In this document: positions 9,278-18,228 of the stretch, one piece after another
Layout: the number at the start of each line of letters is the position of its first letter
Numbering within the stretch: position 1 is the stretch's first letter
DNA from: Anaerolineae bacterium
GTDB taxonomy: Bacteria; Chloroflexota; Anaerolineae; Aggregatilineales; Phototrophicaceae
Length of the DNA: 43,143 bases
Direction of reading: 5' to 3'
Assembly: GCA_016789005.1 (NCBI GenBank)
Contig: JAEURA010000054.1
Location: 1 to 43,143 of the forward strand
Position numbers and translations under genes: made by a program
Notes under the pieces: generated by a model
Databases searched by the model: none
Seen by the model: the letters and a program-made list of their open reading frames with translations, nothing else
What the model was told of the DNA's origin: nothing

Positions 9278-12200
9278 ATGGAAACTGCCAGTACCTACCA
9301 CCTTAAGGGCTATGAACTCAGGGAGAGGATCGGGGCGGGAGGCTTTGGCGCAGTCTATAAAGCCTATCAAACTACCGTTGGGCGCGAAGTCGCTATCAAG
9401 ATCATCCTGCCGGGCTTGGCAAATCAGCCAGATTTCATCAGACGCTTCGAAAGCGAAGCGCAGCTCGTCGCGCGGCTGGAGCATCCGCATATCACCCCGC
9501 TGTACGATTACTGGCGGGACCCGGAAGGCGCGTACCTGGTGATGCGCTGGCTGCGGGGGGGCAGTCTACGCGATGCGCTGCGGAACGGGGCGTTCGAACT
9601 GCGCGCGGTGGCGACGATCCTGGACCAGATCGCCGGGGCGCTGTCGCTGGCGCATCGCAGCGGGGTGATTCACCGCGACCTTAAGCCCGCCAACATCCTG
9701 CTGGATGAGGACGGCAACGCATACCTCAGCGATTTTGGCATTGCCAAAGACCTGAACCTGCCCAACAGCGGCGGCACGCAGTCCAACGCGATTATCGGGT
9801 CCCTGGATTACATCTCACCGGAGCAGGCGCGCAGCGAAGCAGTGACGCCGCGCACCGATATTTACAGCCTGGGGGTGACGCTTTTTGAGCTGATCACCGG
9901 ACACCATCCATTTGAAAACATATCTTCCGTAGAGCGGCTCTATAAGCACATCAACGACCCGCTCCCGAAAATCACGAGGGTGGATGCCGCGCTTCAGGAT
10001 GCGGTGAACCGGGTGATTCAGAAAGCGACGGCAAAGAACCCGGAGCATCGCTACCCGGACGCCCTGGTCATGGCGGCTGACTTCCGCGAAGCGGTGGATG
10101 TAACGCGCACCCAGTCCAGCCTCATCGAGGTGCTGACCCAGCGCGAGCAGGAGATTTTGAATCTGATCATTGAAGGGCTGTCGAACAAGGAAATTGCGCA
10201 GCGCCTGACGGTCACGCTGAGTACGGTCAAATGGTACGTCAATCATATCTACAGCAAGCTGGGGGTTCACAGCCGCATGCAGGCGATAGTTCGCGCACGC
10301 GAATTGAACCTGGTGGTCAAGACGACCGAACCGGCAGACCAGACGGTCATACCCTCAGAGGAGTTTCTTCCCGAAAACCCTTACAGGGGTCTGCGCGCAT
10401 TCCAGACGGCGGATTATCAAAAGTTCTTTGGACGCGAAAAAATTACGGCGAAGCTGATCAAACGATTGGCTGAAAGAGGGGAATACAGCCGTTTCCTGGC
10501 GATAGTCGGTCCCAGCGGCAGCGGAAAGTCAAGCCTGGTCAAAGCCGGGCTGATCCCTGCCCTGTGGCGGGGCGACTTACCAGGTTCAGAAAAATGGTTT
10601 ATCGCCGAGATGATACCGAGTTCACATCCGCTTGACGAGCTGGAAATCTCGCTCACCCGAGTCGCCGGAAACCAGGCAGTCAATCTGAACGAGCAGCTGC
10701 GGCGTGACGAACGGGGGCTGATGCGCGTCGCCGGACTCATCCTGCCAGACGACGGCACCGAACTGGTGATCCTCATCGATCAGTTTGAAGAAGTATTCAC
10801 GCTGTGCGACGACGATGAGACTCGCCGGCATTTTCTGGAACTGCTGTACACTGCCGTGACGGAGGCGCACAGCCGGGTGCGGGTGATCGTCACCCTCCGG
10901 GCAGACTTTTACGATCGCCCCCTGAACTACGCCCATTTCGGTGAGCTGGTACACAGCCGCTTAGAGACGATCATGCCTCTGTCCGCCGAAGAGTTGGAAC
11001 GGGCGATCACGAAGCCCGCTGAACAGGTCGGCGTGACCTTCGAGCCGGGATTGGTGACAGCGATCATCGCCGATGTGAATTACCAGCCGAGTGCCCTGCC
11101 CCTGCTGCAATATGCCCTCACCGAGTTGTTCGAACAGCGACGCGGAAGGCAGCTCACCCGCGAAGCCTATCAGGCGATTGGCGGCACAGTTGGCGCGGTG
11201 GCAAAACGGGCGGACGAGATTTATCTAGCGCTGGATGATGCCGGGAAAAAAGCCGCGCATCAGATGTTCCTCCGTTTGGTGACTTTGGGCGAAGGAACAG
11301 AAGATACGCGCCGCCGCACGCCGCAGTCTGAACTGCTGGCGCTGACCGCTGATCCTGAGGTCATGGACGAGGTCATCGACGCCTTTGCCAGCTATCGCCT
11401 GCTTTCGCTGGACCGCGATCCCATAACACGTGCCCCCACCGTCGAGGTGGCGCACGAAGCGATCCTGCGCCAATGGGAGCGGCTGCGCCTGTGGATCAAT
11501 GACAGCCGAGAGGATATCAAGACACAGCAGGAGCTGGCGCATATCACCGGAGAGTGGCTCGGCGCGGGCAGCGATGTCAGTTTTCTTGCCGGCGGCTTAC
11601 GTCTGGAACGGTTTGAGCGATGGGCGAAAGAAACAGCGCAAGAACTGGCGCCAAAGGAGCGCGCCTTCCTTGAAGCCAGCCTGGCGGAGCGCACCCGTCA
11701 GACCGATCTGGAGCAGGTGCGTCAGGTGCGTGAGAGACGGCTCGAACAGCGCGCCCAGGGCTTCTTGCGCGGGCTGGTCGTGGTGTTTTTGCTGGCGGCG
11801 CTCATTTCTCTGGGGCTGGCGCTGTTCGCCTTCAGCCGCGAAGCCGAAACCCAGACCGCGCTGGCAAGCGAAGAGATAGCGCGCCAGAACGCCGAGGCAA
11901 GCGCCAATTACGCGCGCAGCATCGCGCTGGCAGCGGCGGCAAAGAGCGCCCATCTCTCGCACAGTCCTGATCAGGCGATTGTTCTGGCGCTCGCCGCGAA
12001 CACCGCCAGCGAGAATCCACCCGCCTTTGCCCAGTCTGTCCTCTATCAGACTGCCTTTGCCCCGGCGACGCGCCGACTCCTTCGCGGTCCCGATTCGGCT
12101 CGACTCAGCCCCGATGGCAGCGGGGCGCTGTCCTGGAAATATGGTGAAAACACGGTGACCTACTGGGACATCGAAACCGGACAGATCGTCTATCAGACAG

Positions 12201-14053
12201 CGCCACTCCTGGAAGATGGGGCTATCGCTGACATTCAATTTTCGCACACTGGCGAGACAGCCTGGATCGCGGTCAACAGCACGCCCAGGTATGTCTCCGA
12301 CGCCATCATCGAGATCGAGACGGCTTCCGGCAGAGAGATTCGCCGCCTTTCTCTGCCGGGAGGCGCTCGCCCAACAGCGGTCAGTCTGGCGCTCAGCCCA
12401 GACGGGCGAATCCTGCTGACCTCCTCCGCCACCGCCCTGCCGGAAGAAGACGCTCCTGTCGAAGATGCGATCGCTGCCTTCGATACCGTCAGCGGCAGCG
12501 TCATTCGCCAGTTTGCCGAAACGCCGCTGGATCGTCCTTACGAGTTATGGTCGCTGAGTTTCAGCGCAGATGGTCGGCAGGTCGCAGCCGGCTATGGCAG
12601 CGGGGCAGTCATCCTGTGGGATGTGACCAGCGGCGAACCCATTCGAACCTTTGAAGGGCTGACAGATGGCATTGATGACCTGTACATCACGTCGGAAGGA
12701 GTCCTCGCCAAGACCTACCCGGCTGGTGCGTTAGCCGAGGCGCTGACCCTGTGGGACATAGAAACCGGAACCCTGCTTCGTCAGCAGGTCTTGAATACCT
12801 TCGGGAACGAGACGGCTTTGCATCCCGATGGTCATTCCATCGCCATGACCCTGGCAGGCGCGCCGGTGACGATTCTCGATCTGCAGACCTGGGAGACCGC
12901 CCGTGAATTCTACGGTCATGGCAGTATCCAGTACACGGCAAACTTCAGCGCAGATGGGCGCTGGCTGCTGACAGGCTCGGTCGATGACGAACTGCGTCTG
13001 TGGAATATGGAGGATGGCTCAGAGATCAGGCGCATGAGCGGGTTGAACAGCGCTCAGTTAGTCGGTTTGATTCGCAGCCCCGATGATCGCACGATCCTCA
13101 CGCAGCAGCTGGATGGTCCGCTGACTCTGTGGGATCTCCAAACGGGAGCAATGCTCCGCCACTGGGGACGCACCAACAAGTCGTTCACGGGGACGGCGTT
13201 CAGCCCCGACAGCCGCTATGTCGTCTCTGGAACATCCGAAGACGAAAACCTGGGAACGTGTCCTCCGCCTGAAGCCAGGCTGACCCTGTGGGACGCGGCG
13301 ACAGGAGCGATGATCTGGGAAGTCGAAACGGGTGGAAATGCCACGACGGGTAAGGCATTCATTAACGGCGGCACTCAGATTGCGACGGTGGACCGCTGGT
13401 GTGGAAACAACGTCACGATATGGGATGCGGCGACCGGGCAGCGAGTCGCTGAATGGGAAGGGCATCAGAAACCCGCCTGGGGTCTCGCCGCCAGTCCCGA
13501 TGGAAATACGCTCATGACGGCTTCCGAGGACCAGACCGCGATCATCTGGGATGCCGCAACGGGAGCAATTCTTCAGACGCTGCCCCATGAGTTCGTCGTG
13601 CGCACAGGAGCCTTCAGCCCTGATGGTCGGCGGCTGGTCACCGTCACCAACGACGGCATGGTGCATCTGTGGGATACCACCGACTGGCGGGAGATCAAAC
13701 AGATGTCAGGGCACAGTTCGAGCATCCTCTATGTCCAGTTCAGCCCCGATGGGCGGTATATCGTCTCCAGCGGCAGAGACAACACCATCTTTGTCTGGGA
13801 TGTGCAGATTGGCGAAGCTGTAAGACAGTTCGATCTGCCTTCGGTTGGCACGTGGGGACATGTGGTCGCGTTCAGCTCCGACAGTCGGTCGCTCCTCATG
13901 AATGTGGACAACACGGTGATTCGCCAGATCGATCTGATGCTTGAACCCGGCGAACTCCTGGGCTGGATAGAGGACAACCGCTATGTGCGTGAGCTGACGT
14001 GCAGTGAACGGACGCTGTATGACCTGCAACCAGACAGGTGCGCGGGGCAGTAG
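9278..14053 (+). CDS. Ser/Thr kinase - LuxR HTH - STAND NTPase - TM - WD40 signalling protein
   Basis: A 1591-residue multidomain protein in one intact frame. Residues 10-272 are a Hanks-type kinase: glycine loop GAGGFGAV (19-26), catalytic K41, HRDLKPAN with D134, DFG with D152, and SPEQ activation segment. Residues 285-347 are a LuxR-type DNA-binding helix-turn-helix (LTQREQEILNLIIEGLSNKE). Residues about 366-800 are an nSTAND1-like NTPase that opens with NPYRGLRAF, has Walker A GPSGSGKSS (411-419) and a Walker B ending ILIDQFEEVF. One transmembrane helix lies at about 828-850. The remaining 650 residues hold many WD40 repeats with GH...SPDGR...WD spacing, predicted outside the membrane. 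GGAGGG precedes the ATG. It is transcribed alone. Kinase and NTPase motifs look intact. Confidence 0.92.
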   Translation: METASTYHLKGYELRERIGAGGFGAVYKAYQTTVGREVAIKIILPGLANQPDFIRRFESEAQLVARLEHPHITPLYDYWRDPEGAYLVMRWLRGGSLRDALRNGAFELRAVATILDQIAGALSLAHRSGVIHRDLKPANILLDEDGNAYLSDFGIAKDLNLPNSGGTQSNAIIGSLDYISPEQARSEAVTPRTDIYSLGVTLFELITGHHPFENISSVERLYKHINDPLPKITRVDAALQDAVNRVIQKATAKNPEHRYPDALVMAADFREAVDVTRTQSSLIEVLTQREQEILNLIIEGLSNKEIAQRLTVTLSTVKWYVNHIYSKLGVHSRMQAIVRARELNLVVKTTEPADQTVIPSEEFLPENPYRGLRAFQTADYQKFFGREKITAKLIKRLAERGEYSRFLAIVGPSGSGKSSLVKAGLIPALWRGDLPGSEKWFIAEMIPSSHPLDELEISLTRVAGNQAVNLNEQLRRDERGLMRVAGLILPDDGTELVILIDQFEEVFTLCDDDETRRHFLELLYTAVTEAHSRVRVIVTLRADFYDRPLNYAHFGELVHSRLETIMPLSAEELERAITKPAEQVGVTFEPGLVTAIIADVNYQPSALPLLQYALTELFEQRRGRQLTREAYQAIGGTVGAVAKRADEIYLALDDAGKKAAHQMFLRLVTLGEGTEDTRRRTPQSELLALTADPEVMDEVIDAFASYRLLSLDRDPITRAPTVEVAHEAILRQWERLRLWINDSREDIKTQQELAHITGEWLGAGSDVSFLAGGLRLERFERWAKETAQELAPKERAFLEASLAERTRQTDLEQVRQVRERRLEQRAQGFLRGLVVVFLLAALISLGLALFAFSREAETQTALASEEIARQNAEASANYARSIALAAAAKSAHLSHSPDQAIVLALAANTASENPPAFAQSVLYQTAFAPATRRLLRGPDSARLSPDGSGALSWKYGENTVTYWDIETGQIVYQTAPLLEDGAIADIQFSHTGETAWIAVNSTPRYVSDAIIEIETASGREIRRLSLPGGARPTAVSLALSPDGRILLTSSATALPEEDAPVEDAIAAFDTVSGSVIRQFAETPLDRPYELWSLSFSADGRQVAAGYGSGAVILWDVTSGEPIRTFEGLTDGIDDLYITSEGVLAKTYPAGALAEALTLWDIETGTLLRQQVLNTFGNETALHPDGHSIAMTLAGAPVTILDLQTWETAREFYGHGSIQYTANFSADGRWLLTGSVDDELRLWNMEDGSEIRRMSGLNSAQLVGLIRSPDDRTILTQQLDGPLTLWDLQTGAMLRHWGRTNKSFTGTAFSPDSRYVVSGTSEDENLGTCPPPEARLTLWDAATGAMIWEVETGGNATTGKAFINGGTQIATVDRWCGNNVTIWDAATGQRVAEWEGHQKPAWGLAASPDGNTLMTASEDQTAIIWDAATGAILQTLPHEFVVRTGAFSPDGRRLVTVTNDGMVHLWDTTDWREIKQMSGHSSSILYVQFSPDGRYIVSSGRDNTIFVWDVQIGEAVRQFDLPSVGTWGHVVAFSSDSRSLLMNVDNTVIRQIDLMLEPGELLGWIEDNRYVRELTCSERTLYDLQPDRCAGQ

Positions 14054-14175
14054 GGCGGGCGAGAAGAGGACAGATGTAGCCCGCGCAGATTACACTCATC
14101 AGTACCGATCCGGCGCTGTTCCCGTTACGATCCGCGTTAAATCGTTCTTCTGAAGTTCAGAAAAGGAGCGTTTTA

Positions 14176-15525
14176 ATGCCTCGAACACGTGTCCTCGTGA
14201 TGGGAGCAGCCGGTCGGGACTTCCACAACTTCAACGTCTTCTTCCGCGACAACGATGCCTATGAAGTCGTCGCCTTCACCGCGACGCAGATCCCCGGCAT
14301 CGAAGGACGCACCTACCCGCCGGAACTCGCCGGGAAGCTTTACCCGCACGGCATTCCCATCTACGATTCCAGCCAGCTCGTCAGCCTGATACACGAACAT
14401 CAGGTGATGCAGGTCATCTTTGCCTACAGCGATGTCAGCCATGATCACGTCATGCATCAGGCGTCGCAGGTCCTCGCCGCCGGCGCTGATTTCCGGCTGA
14501 TGGGCACGGTGTCCACCCAGCTGAGCAGTGTCAAGCCGGTTGTCTCGGTCGGCGCGGTGCGCACAGGCTGCGGCAAAAGCCAGACGGCGCGTCACCTCCT
14601 GGCGGCGCTGCAGGACCTGGGACTGCGCGTCGTCGCCGTCCGCCATCCGATGCCCTACGGCGACCTGCGCGCTCAGGCGGTCGAACGCTTCTCCAGTTAT
14701 GCCGATCTCGAGCGCTATGACTGCACCATCGAGGAACGCGAAGAATACGAGCCGTATATCGACCGGGGCGCGGTCATCTACGCCGGCGTCGATTACGAGC
14801 GCATCCTGCGCCGGGCGGAAGCCGAAGCCGACATCATCATCTGGGATGGCGGCAACAACGACCTGCCGTTCTTCAAGTCCGACCTGCACATCGTCGTCGT
14901 CGATCCGCACCGTCCGGGGCACGAAATTGGCTATCACCCCGGCGAGACCAACCTGCGCGCGGCGGATGTGGTGGTCATCAACAAGGTGGACTCGGCTGAT
15001 TACGCCGGCGTGCTGACGGTGCGCGAGAACATCCGCCAGGCGAATCCCAGGGCGGTCGTCATGGAGGCGGCGTCACCGCTGTTCGTGGAGGACCCGCTGC
15101 GCATTCGCGGACGCCGCGTGCTGGTCATCGAGGATGGTCCGACGGTGACGCACGGCGAGATGCATTACGGCGCGGGCTACATTGCAGCGCAGCGCTTCGG
15201 CGCGAGCGAGGTGATCGATCCTCGTCCGTTCGCGGTCGGTTCGATTGCCGAGACGTTCGCCAAATACCCCGGAACGGGGAAAGTGCTGCCGGCGATGGGC
15301 TACAGTCCACAGCAGATCCTCGAACTGCAAGAGACGATCAACCGATCCGGTGCGGACCTGGTGCTGGCGGCTACGCCCATCGACCTGACGCGGATCATGC
15401 AGGTGGCGCTGCCCATGCAGCGCGTGCGCTACGAGCTGCAGGTGATCGGTACGCCTACGCTGGCGGAGACGCTGGCTGAACGCTTTGGGCAGACGGAAGT
15501 CGAGGTAGCGTGGGGGTCAGACTGA
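14176..15525 (+). CDS. Cyclic 2,3-diphosphoglycerate synthase family NTPase (COG2403-like)
   Basis: A 449-residue protein resembling archaeal cyclic 2,3-diphosphoglycerate synthase and the bacterial COG2403 predicted GTPases. It opens with a Rossmann-like VLVMGAAGRDFHNFN. A P-loop follows in GAVRTGCGKSQTARHLL (about residues 126-142), then DIIIWDGGNNDLPF (Walker B-like) and VVINKVDSAD (an NKxD-type base-recognition motif). The closing-ring enzyme of thermophilic methanogens makes a thermoprotectant solute; the bacterial homologues have no settled role. An AAGGAG site lies before the ATG. No diphosphoglycerate kinase is nearby. The 122-base gap upstream shows no strong promoter. Confidence 0.85.
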   Translation: MPRTRVLVMGAAGRDFHNFNVFFRDNDAYEVVAFTATQIPGIEGRTYPPELAGKLYPHGIPIYDSSQLVSLIHEHQVMQVIFAYSDVSHDHVMHQASQVLAAGADFRLMGTVSTQLSSVKPVVSVGAVRTGCGKSQTARHLLAALQDLGLRVVAVRHPMPYGDLRAQAVERFSSYADLERYDCTIEEREEYEPYIDRGAVIYAGVDYERILRRAEAEADIIIWDGGNNDLPFFKSDLHIVVVDPHRPGHEIGYHPGETNLRAADVVVINKVDSADYAGVLTVRENIRQANPRAVVMEAASPLFVEDPLRIRGRRVLVIEDGPTVTHGEMHYGAGYIAAQRFGASEVIDPRPFAVGSIAETFAKYPGTGKVLPAMGYSPQQILELQETINRSGADLVLAATPIDLTRIMQVALPMQRVRYELQVIGTPTLAETLAERFGQTEVEVAWGSD

Positions 15526-15570
15526 GCCGGAAAACGCGCGGCGCGCGATGACATCCGGGACAGTTTCCAG

Positions 15571-15770
15571 GGGCGGAGGTCGATGTGATGGTGACTTTTG
15601 CCGATGGTTCGGGACTTACGTTGTCGCGCCTAATTCACATGTCGCAAGAACTTGAAGCGCTGTTCGGGCACAAAGTCGATTTGATGACGCGGAATAACAT
15701 TGAAACCAGTTGAAATTATCTCGTTCGGGAAGCTGTACTCCGCAGCGCTCAGGTCATTTATGCGGCATGA
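15571..15770 (+). pseudogene. Decayed MNT-type nucleotidyltransferase antitoxin
   Basis: Reading from 15573 gives AEVDVMVTFADGSGLTL, then QELEALFGHKVDLMTRNNIE, an in-frame TGA at 15711-15713, and NYLVREAVLRSAQVIYAA before the terminal TGA at 15768. This matches the second half of minimal nucleotidyltransferases (MntA-like) that act as AMPylating antitoxins for HEPN toxins. The G-S-x-(D/E)-x-D front half is missing, because a stop occurs at 15549 in this frame. The gene is therefore truncated and interrupted. Its stop overlaps the start of a HEPN-like remnant, the usual order of MNT/HEPN pairs. It follows the diphosphoglycerate-synthase-like gene by 45 bases. Confidence 0.7.
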
Positions 15771-15792
15771 TGATGCACGACTGCTGATGCAG
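15760..15792 (+). pseudogene. Remnant of a HEPN toxin start
   Basis: ATG 15760 overlaps the last codons of the MNT remnant and reads MRHDDARLLMQ. This matches the usual opening of HEPN toxins paired with MNT antitoxins (M-x-x-D-D-x-x-L-L). After about 11 residues the resemblance ends, and the frame runs into the palindrome at 15853 and the miniature element at 15902. No RxxxxH motif follows, so the toxin body has been lost. The short match makes this call depend on the adjacent MNT remnant. Confidence 0.5.
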
Positions 15793-15852
15793 GTGAACTG
15801 CCAACATCCCCTGACGACACGCCACAGTGATTCAATGAGCGCTTCACAGGGG

Positions 15853-15882
15853 AGAGGATCGCCAGCTTCGCGGCGATCCTCT
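15853..15882. repeat. Perfect 11-bp-stem palindrome
   Basis: AGAGGATCGCC (15853-15863) is matched exactly by GGCGATCCTCT (15872-15882) around an 8-base loop. It lies between the HEPN remnant and the TIR-bounded element. There is no T-run, so it is more likely a dispersed palindrome than a terminator. Confidence 0.6.
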
Positions 15883-15901
15883 GTGCTGGTCTCGACAAAA
15901 C

Positions 15902-16046
15902 TCAGTGAGTCACGAAAGTGCGTTCCCATCCCTAAATCCCCTCCCCATTGCATGGAGTGGGAACTTTCCTGACCCGTTGTGCGCCCCCTCTCCACTGCGT
16001 GGAGAGGGGGTTGGGGGTGAGGATGTTGAAACTCGTGATTCACTGA
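15902..16046. repeat. TIR-bounded miniature element carrying a hairpin core
   Basis: The ends TCAGTGAGTCACGA (15902-15915) and TCGTGATTCACTGA (16033-16046) are inverted repeats matching at 13 of 14 positions. Inside is a perfect 11-bp stem, CCCCCTCTCCA with TGGAGAGGGGG (15984-16010), and a weaker related palindrome near 15950. No coding capacity is seen. The right end stops three bases before the SDR stop codon (16049). A similar CCCCTCTCCA hairpin core recurs at 40.4 kb. Confidence 0.55.
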
Positions 16047-16048
16047 AA

Positions 16049-16858
16049 CTACTTCGGCAGCAGGTCCTTCATCCGGCTGTACATGAAGCGAGTCGCCCGC
16101 AGAGGGCTGAAGCGATAGAAGAAATTCATCATCCGGGCGTCATTGCCGATATACACCTGGAACTGATCGCGCTCGATGCCGTCGATGATCGTCTGGGCGG
16201 CATCCGCCGGGGAAGTGGTCGGGAAACTGCGCGCCGCGTTGCTGCTCCCGGTCGATGGCGCAGCAACGCCGGAATTCTGGGTGATGTTGGTGGCAATCGC
16301 CCCAGGAAAGACGACGGTCACGCGGACGTTGGACTCGATGAGTTCGGCGTACAGCCCTTCCGTCAGCAGTTTGACCCCCGCCTTGGATGCTCCGTACAGG
16401 GTTTGTCCCGGCACGGGAAAGAAACCGCCCATGCTCGAAACGTTCACGATGTGGGCGGCGGGGCGCTGCAGCAGATGGGGCAGGAATGCCTTCGTCATGT
16501 AGATGACGCCGTAAAGATTCACATTCAGCACCCGTTCGATGGCGTCGTAGGGCAGGTCCTTCAGGCGAACGAACGGCTGAATGATCCCGGCATTGTTGAT
16601 GAGACCATCCACCGCGCCATGCGCGCTGAGCACCGCTTCCGGCAGCGCCTCCACAGCCTGGCGGTTGCTGACGTTCACCACGTGCGTGCTGATCTTGTCG
16701 CGCTGCTGCCCGGCAAGCTCCACTGTTTCCTTAAGGGTGTTTTCGTTCAGATCGATGGCGGCGACGCGCGCCCCTTTGCTGACGAGCGCCAGCACCAGGG
16801 CGCGCCCCATCCCGCTGCCTCCGCCTGTCACAACAATGACTTTATTCATCACCTTCAT
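16049..16858 (-). CDS. Short-chain dehydrogenase/reductase (SDR) family oxidoreductase
   Basis: Classical SDR of 269 residues. The cofactor motif TGGGSGMG is at about 11-18, NNAG follows the central strand, and the catalytic set is serine in VNVSSMGGF plus YGASK (Tyr and Lys). An acidic residue after the second strand (AAIDLNE) favours NAD over NADP. ATG is preceded by AAGAGGAAAC. It starts 39 bases after the epimerase gene on the same strand and is probably co-transcribed with it. The substrate is not evident; relatives act on fatty alcohols, ketones or sugars. Confidence 0.88.
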   Translation of the reverse strand: MKVMNKVIVVTGGGSGMGRALVLALVSKGARVAAIDLNENTLKETVELAGQQRDKISTHVVNVSNRQAVEALPEAVLSAHGAVDGLINNAGIIQPFVRLKDLPYDAIERVLNVNLYGVIYMTKAFLPHLLQRPAAHIVNVSSMGGFFPVPGQTLYGASKAGVKLLTEGLYAELIESNVRVTVVFPGAIATNITQNSGVAAPSTGSSNAARSFPTTSPADAAQTIIDGIERDQFQVYIGNDARMMNFFYRFSPLRATRFMYSRMKDLLPK

Positions 16859-16897
16859 GAGTTTCCTCTTTCATCCTGCCGCAGCAAAATTTTCTCT

Positions 16898-17959
16898 CTA
16901 CACCGTCCCGGCTCTGTCGCGCCAGGCGGCATGAATCTCCTCAAAGATGGCATCGAGCGAGCGGGTGATGCCCCAGCCCGGATAGTGCGCCTGCATCTTG
17001 CTCAGGTCAGAGATATAGCAGATATGGTCGCCCTCGCGGTTCTTGTCCACATATTCATAGCGCATCGCTTTGCCGCTCAGATGGGCGATGCGGTCGAAGG
17101 CTTCCAGGATCGAGACGGAATTCTCCCGTCCGCCGCCCAGGTTGTAGACCTCGCCGCTGCGCGGCTGCTCGTAGAAGCGCTCGATGAAGCGGGCGACATC
17201 GTGGGCGTGAATGTTGTCGCGCACCTGCTTGCCCTTATAGCCGAAGATGCGATACAGCCCGCTGGTCACATTGACCTTGACGAGATAGCTCAGAAAGCCG
17301 TGCAGCTCGACGCCGGAATGATTCGGTCCGGTCAGACAGCCGCCGCGCAGGGCGCAGGTTTTCATGCCGAAGTAGCGCCCATACTCCTGAACCATGACAT
17401 CCGCCGCCACTTTGGAAGCTCCGAACAGCGAATGCTTGGACCGGTCGATGCGCATATCCTCGCGGATACCGCCGAAGTCTTCCGGACGGCTGTAGTCCCA
17501 GCGGGTCTCCTGTTCGACCAGGGGCAGCTCGTTTGGCGCATCGCCGTAGACCTTGTTGGTGGACATGTGCACAAACACGCTTTCCGGCGTGAACTGGCGC
17601 GCCGCTTCCAGCAGATTGAGCGTGCCGACGGCGTTCACGTCGAAGTCATCGTAGGGGCGGCTGGCAGCGAGATCATGGCTGGGCTGGGCGGCGGTATGCA
17701 CGATCAGGTCGGGGCGCAGCGAGTCCAGGCAGGAGCGCACAGCGGCGCGGTCGCGTACATCGATCTCATAGTGGGTGAAGTGCCGGCAGGCGCTTTCCAG
17801 CCGTCGCTGATTCCAGCGTGTATCGCCGTTGGCGCCGAAGAAATCGGCGCGCATATTGTTGTCGATACCGTAAACCTGCCAGCCCTGGCGGTCAAAATAG
17901 GCGACGACTTCGGAGCCGATCAATCCGCTGGAGCCGGTCACAAGGAGTGTTTTCGTCAT
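16898..17959 (-). CDS. NAD-dependent nucleotide-sugar epimerase (CDP-tyvelose/paratose 2-epimerase-like)
   Basis: Extended SDR of 353 residues: [12 protein letters not shown] near the N-terminus, [15 protein letters not shown] around the active-site region, [11 protein letters not shown] holding the catalytic Lys region, [14 protein letters not shown] and [29 protein letters not shown]-hH and NSxSxLE are shared with the CDP-tyvelose 2-epimerase family, so it probably inverts a sugar nucleotide for surface polysaccharide. The expected YxxxK tyrosine is replaced by Phe (FGASK), which may be a real variant. ATG 17959 places the Rossmann motif correctly. A near-perfect AAGGAGG lies about 60 bases upstream, directly abutting an in-frame GTG at 18022, too close to serve it. 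Confidence 0.82.
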   Translation of the reverse strand: MTKTLLVTGSSGLIGSEVVAYFDRQGWQVYGIDNNMRADFFGANGDTRWNQRRLESACRHFTHYEIDVRDRAAVRSCLDSLRPDLIVHTAAQPSHDLAASRPYDDFDVNAVGTLNLLEAARQFTPESVFVHMSTNKVYGDAPNELPLVEQETRWDYSRPEDFGGIREDMRIDRSKHSLFGASKVAADVMVQEYGRYFGMKTCALRGGCLTGPNHSGVELHGFLSYLVKVNVTSGLYRIFGYKGKQVRDNIHAHDVARFIERFYEQPRSGEVYNLGGGRENSVSILEAFDRIAHLSGKAMRYEYVDKNREGDHICYISDLSKMQAHYPGWGITRSLDAIFEEIHAAWRDRAGTV

Positions 17960-18057
17960 GGGTCTGTCTCGTTTGTCTGAGATATCCTGCAGCGCGCCAG
18001 GCGCGCCGTTGGTTCGCTTCACCTCCTTACGATAGCCCGCCCGATAGCAGATTCACA

Positions 18058-18071
18058 GTGCAAAGTTGCAC
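18058..18071. promoter_or_regulatory. Dyad in the divergent intergenic region (possible operator)
   Basis: GTGCAA-AG-TTGCAC is a perfect 6-bp dyad between the divergent epimerase and DinB-like genes. It is a possible repressor site; no regulator is encoded next to it. Confidence 0.25.
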
Positions 18072-18228
18072 CCTGCCGCGTGACGAAAGACCTCAGCTTT
18101 AATGCATTTCGTTACTCGACTTGAGGGCAGAATCGATCTAAGCTGATCATAGTGGGTTTTTCGTTCTCATAGACCCTCGGTACCGACGAGCGCCGGCAAC
18201 TGCCTGGTCGGAGAAGAAAGGACGTTCT

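Noticed and set aside
15630..16043. 137-codon minus-strand frame in the 15.5-16.0 kb gap
   Set aside because: It reads through the TIR element and both palindromes, opposite the MNT remnant, so it is a chance frame made of repeat sequence.
15905..17980. 691-codon plus-strand open frame across the SDR and epimerase genes
   Set aside because: It runs antisense to two recognisable SDR genes and through a TIR element, and it has no domain or ribosome site.
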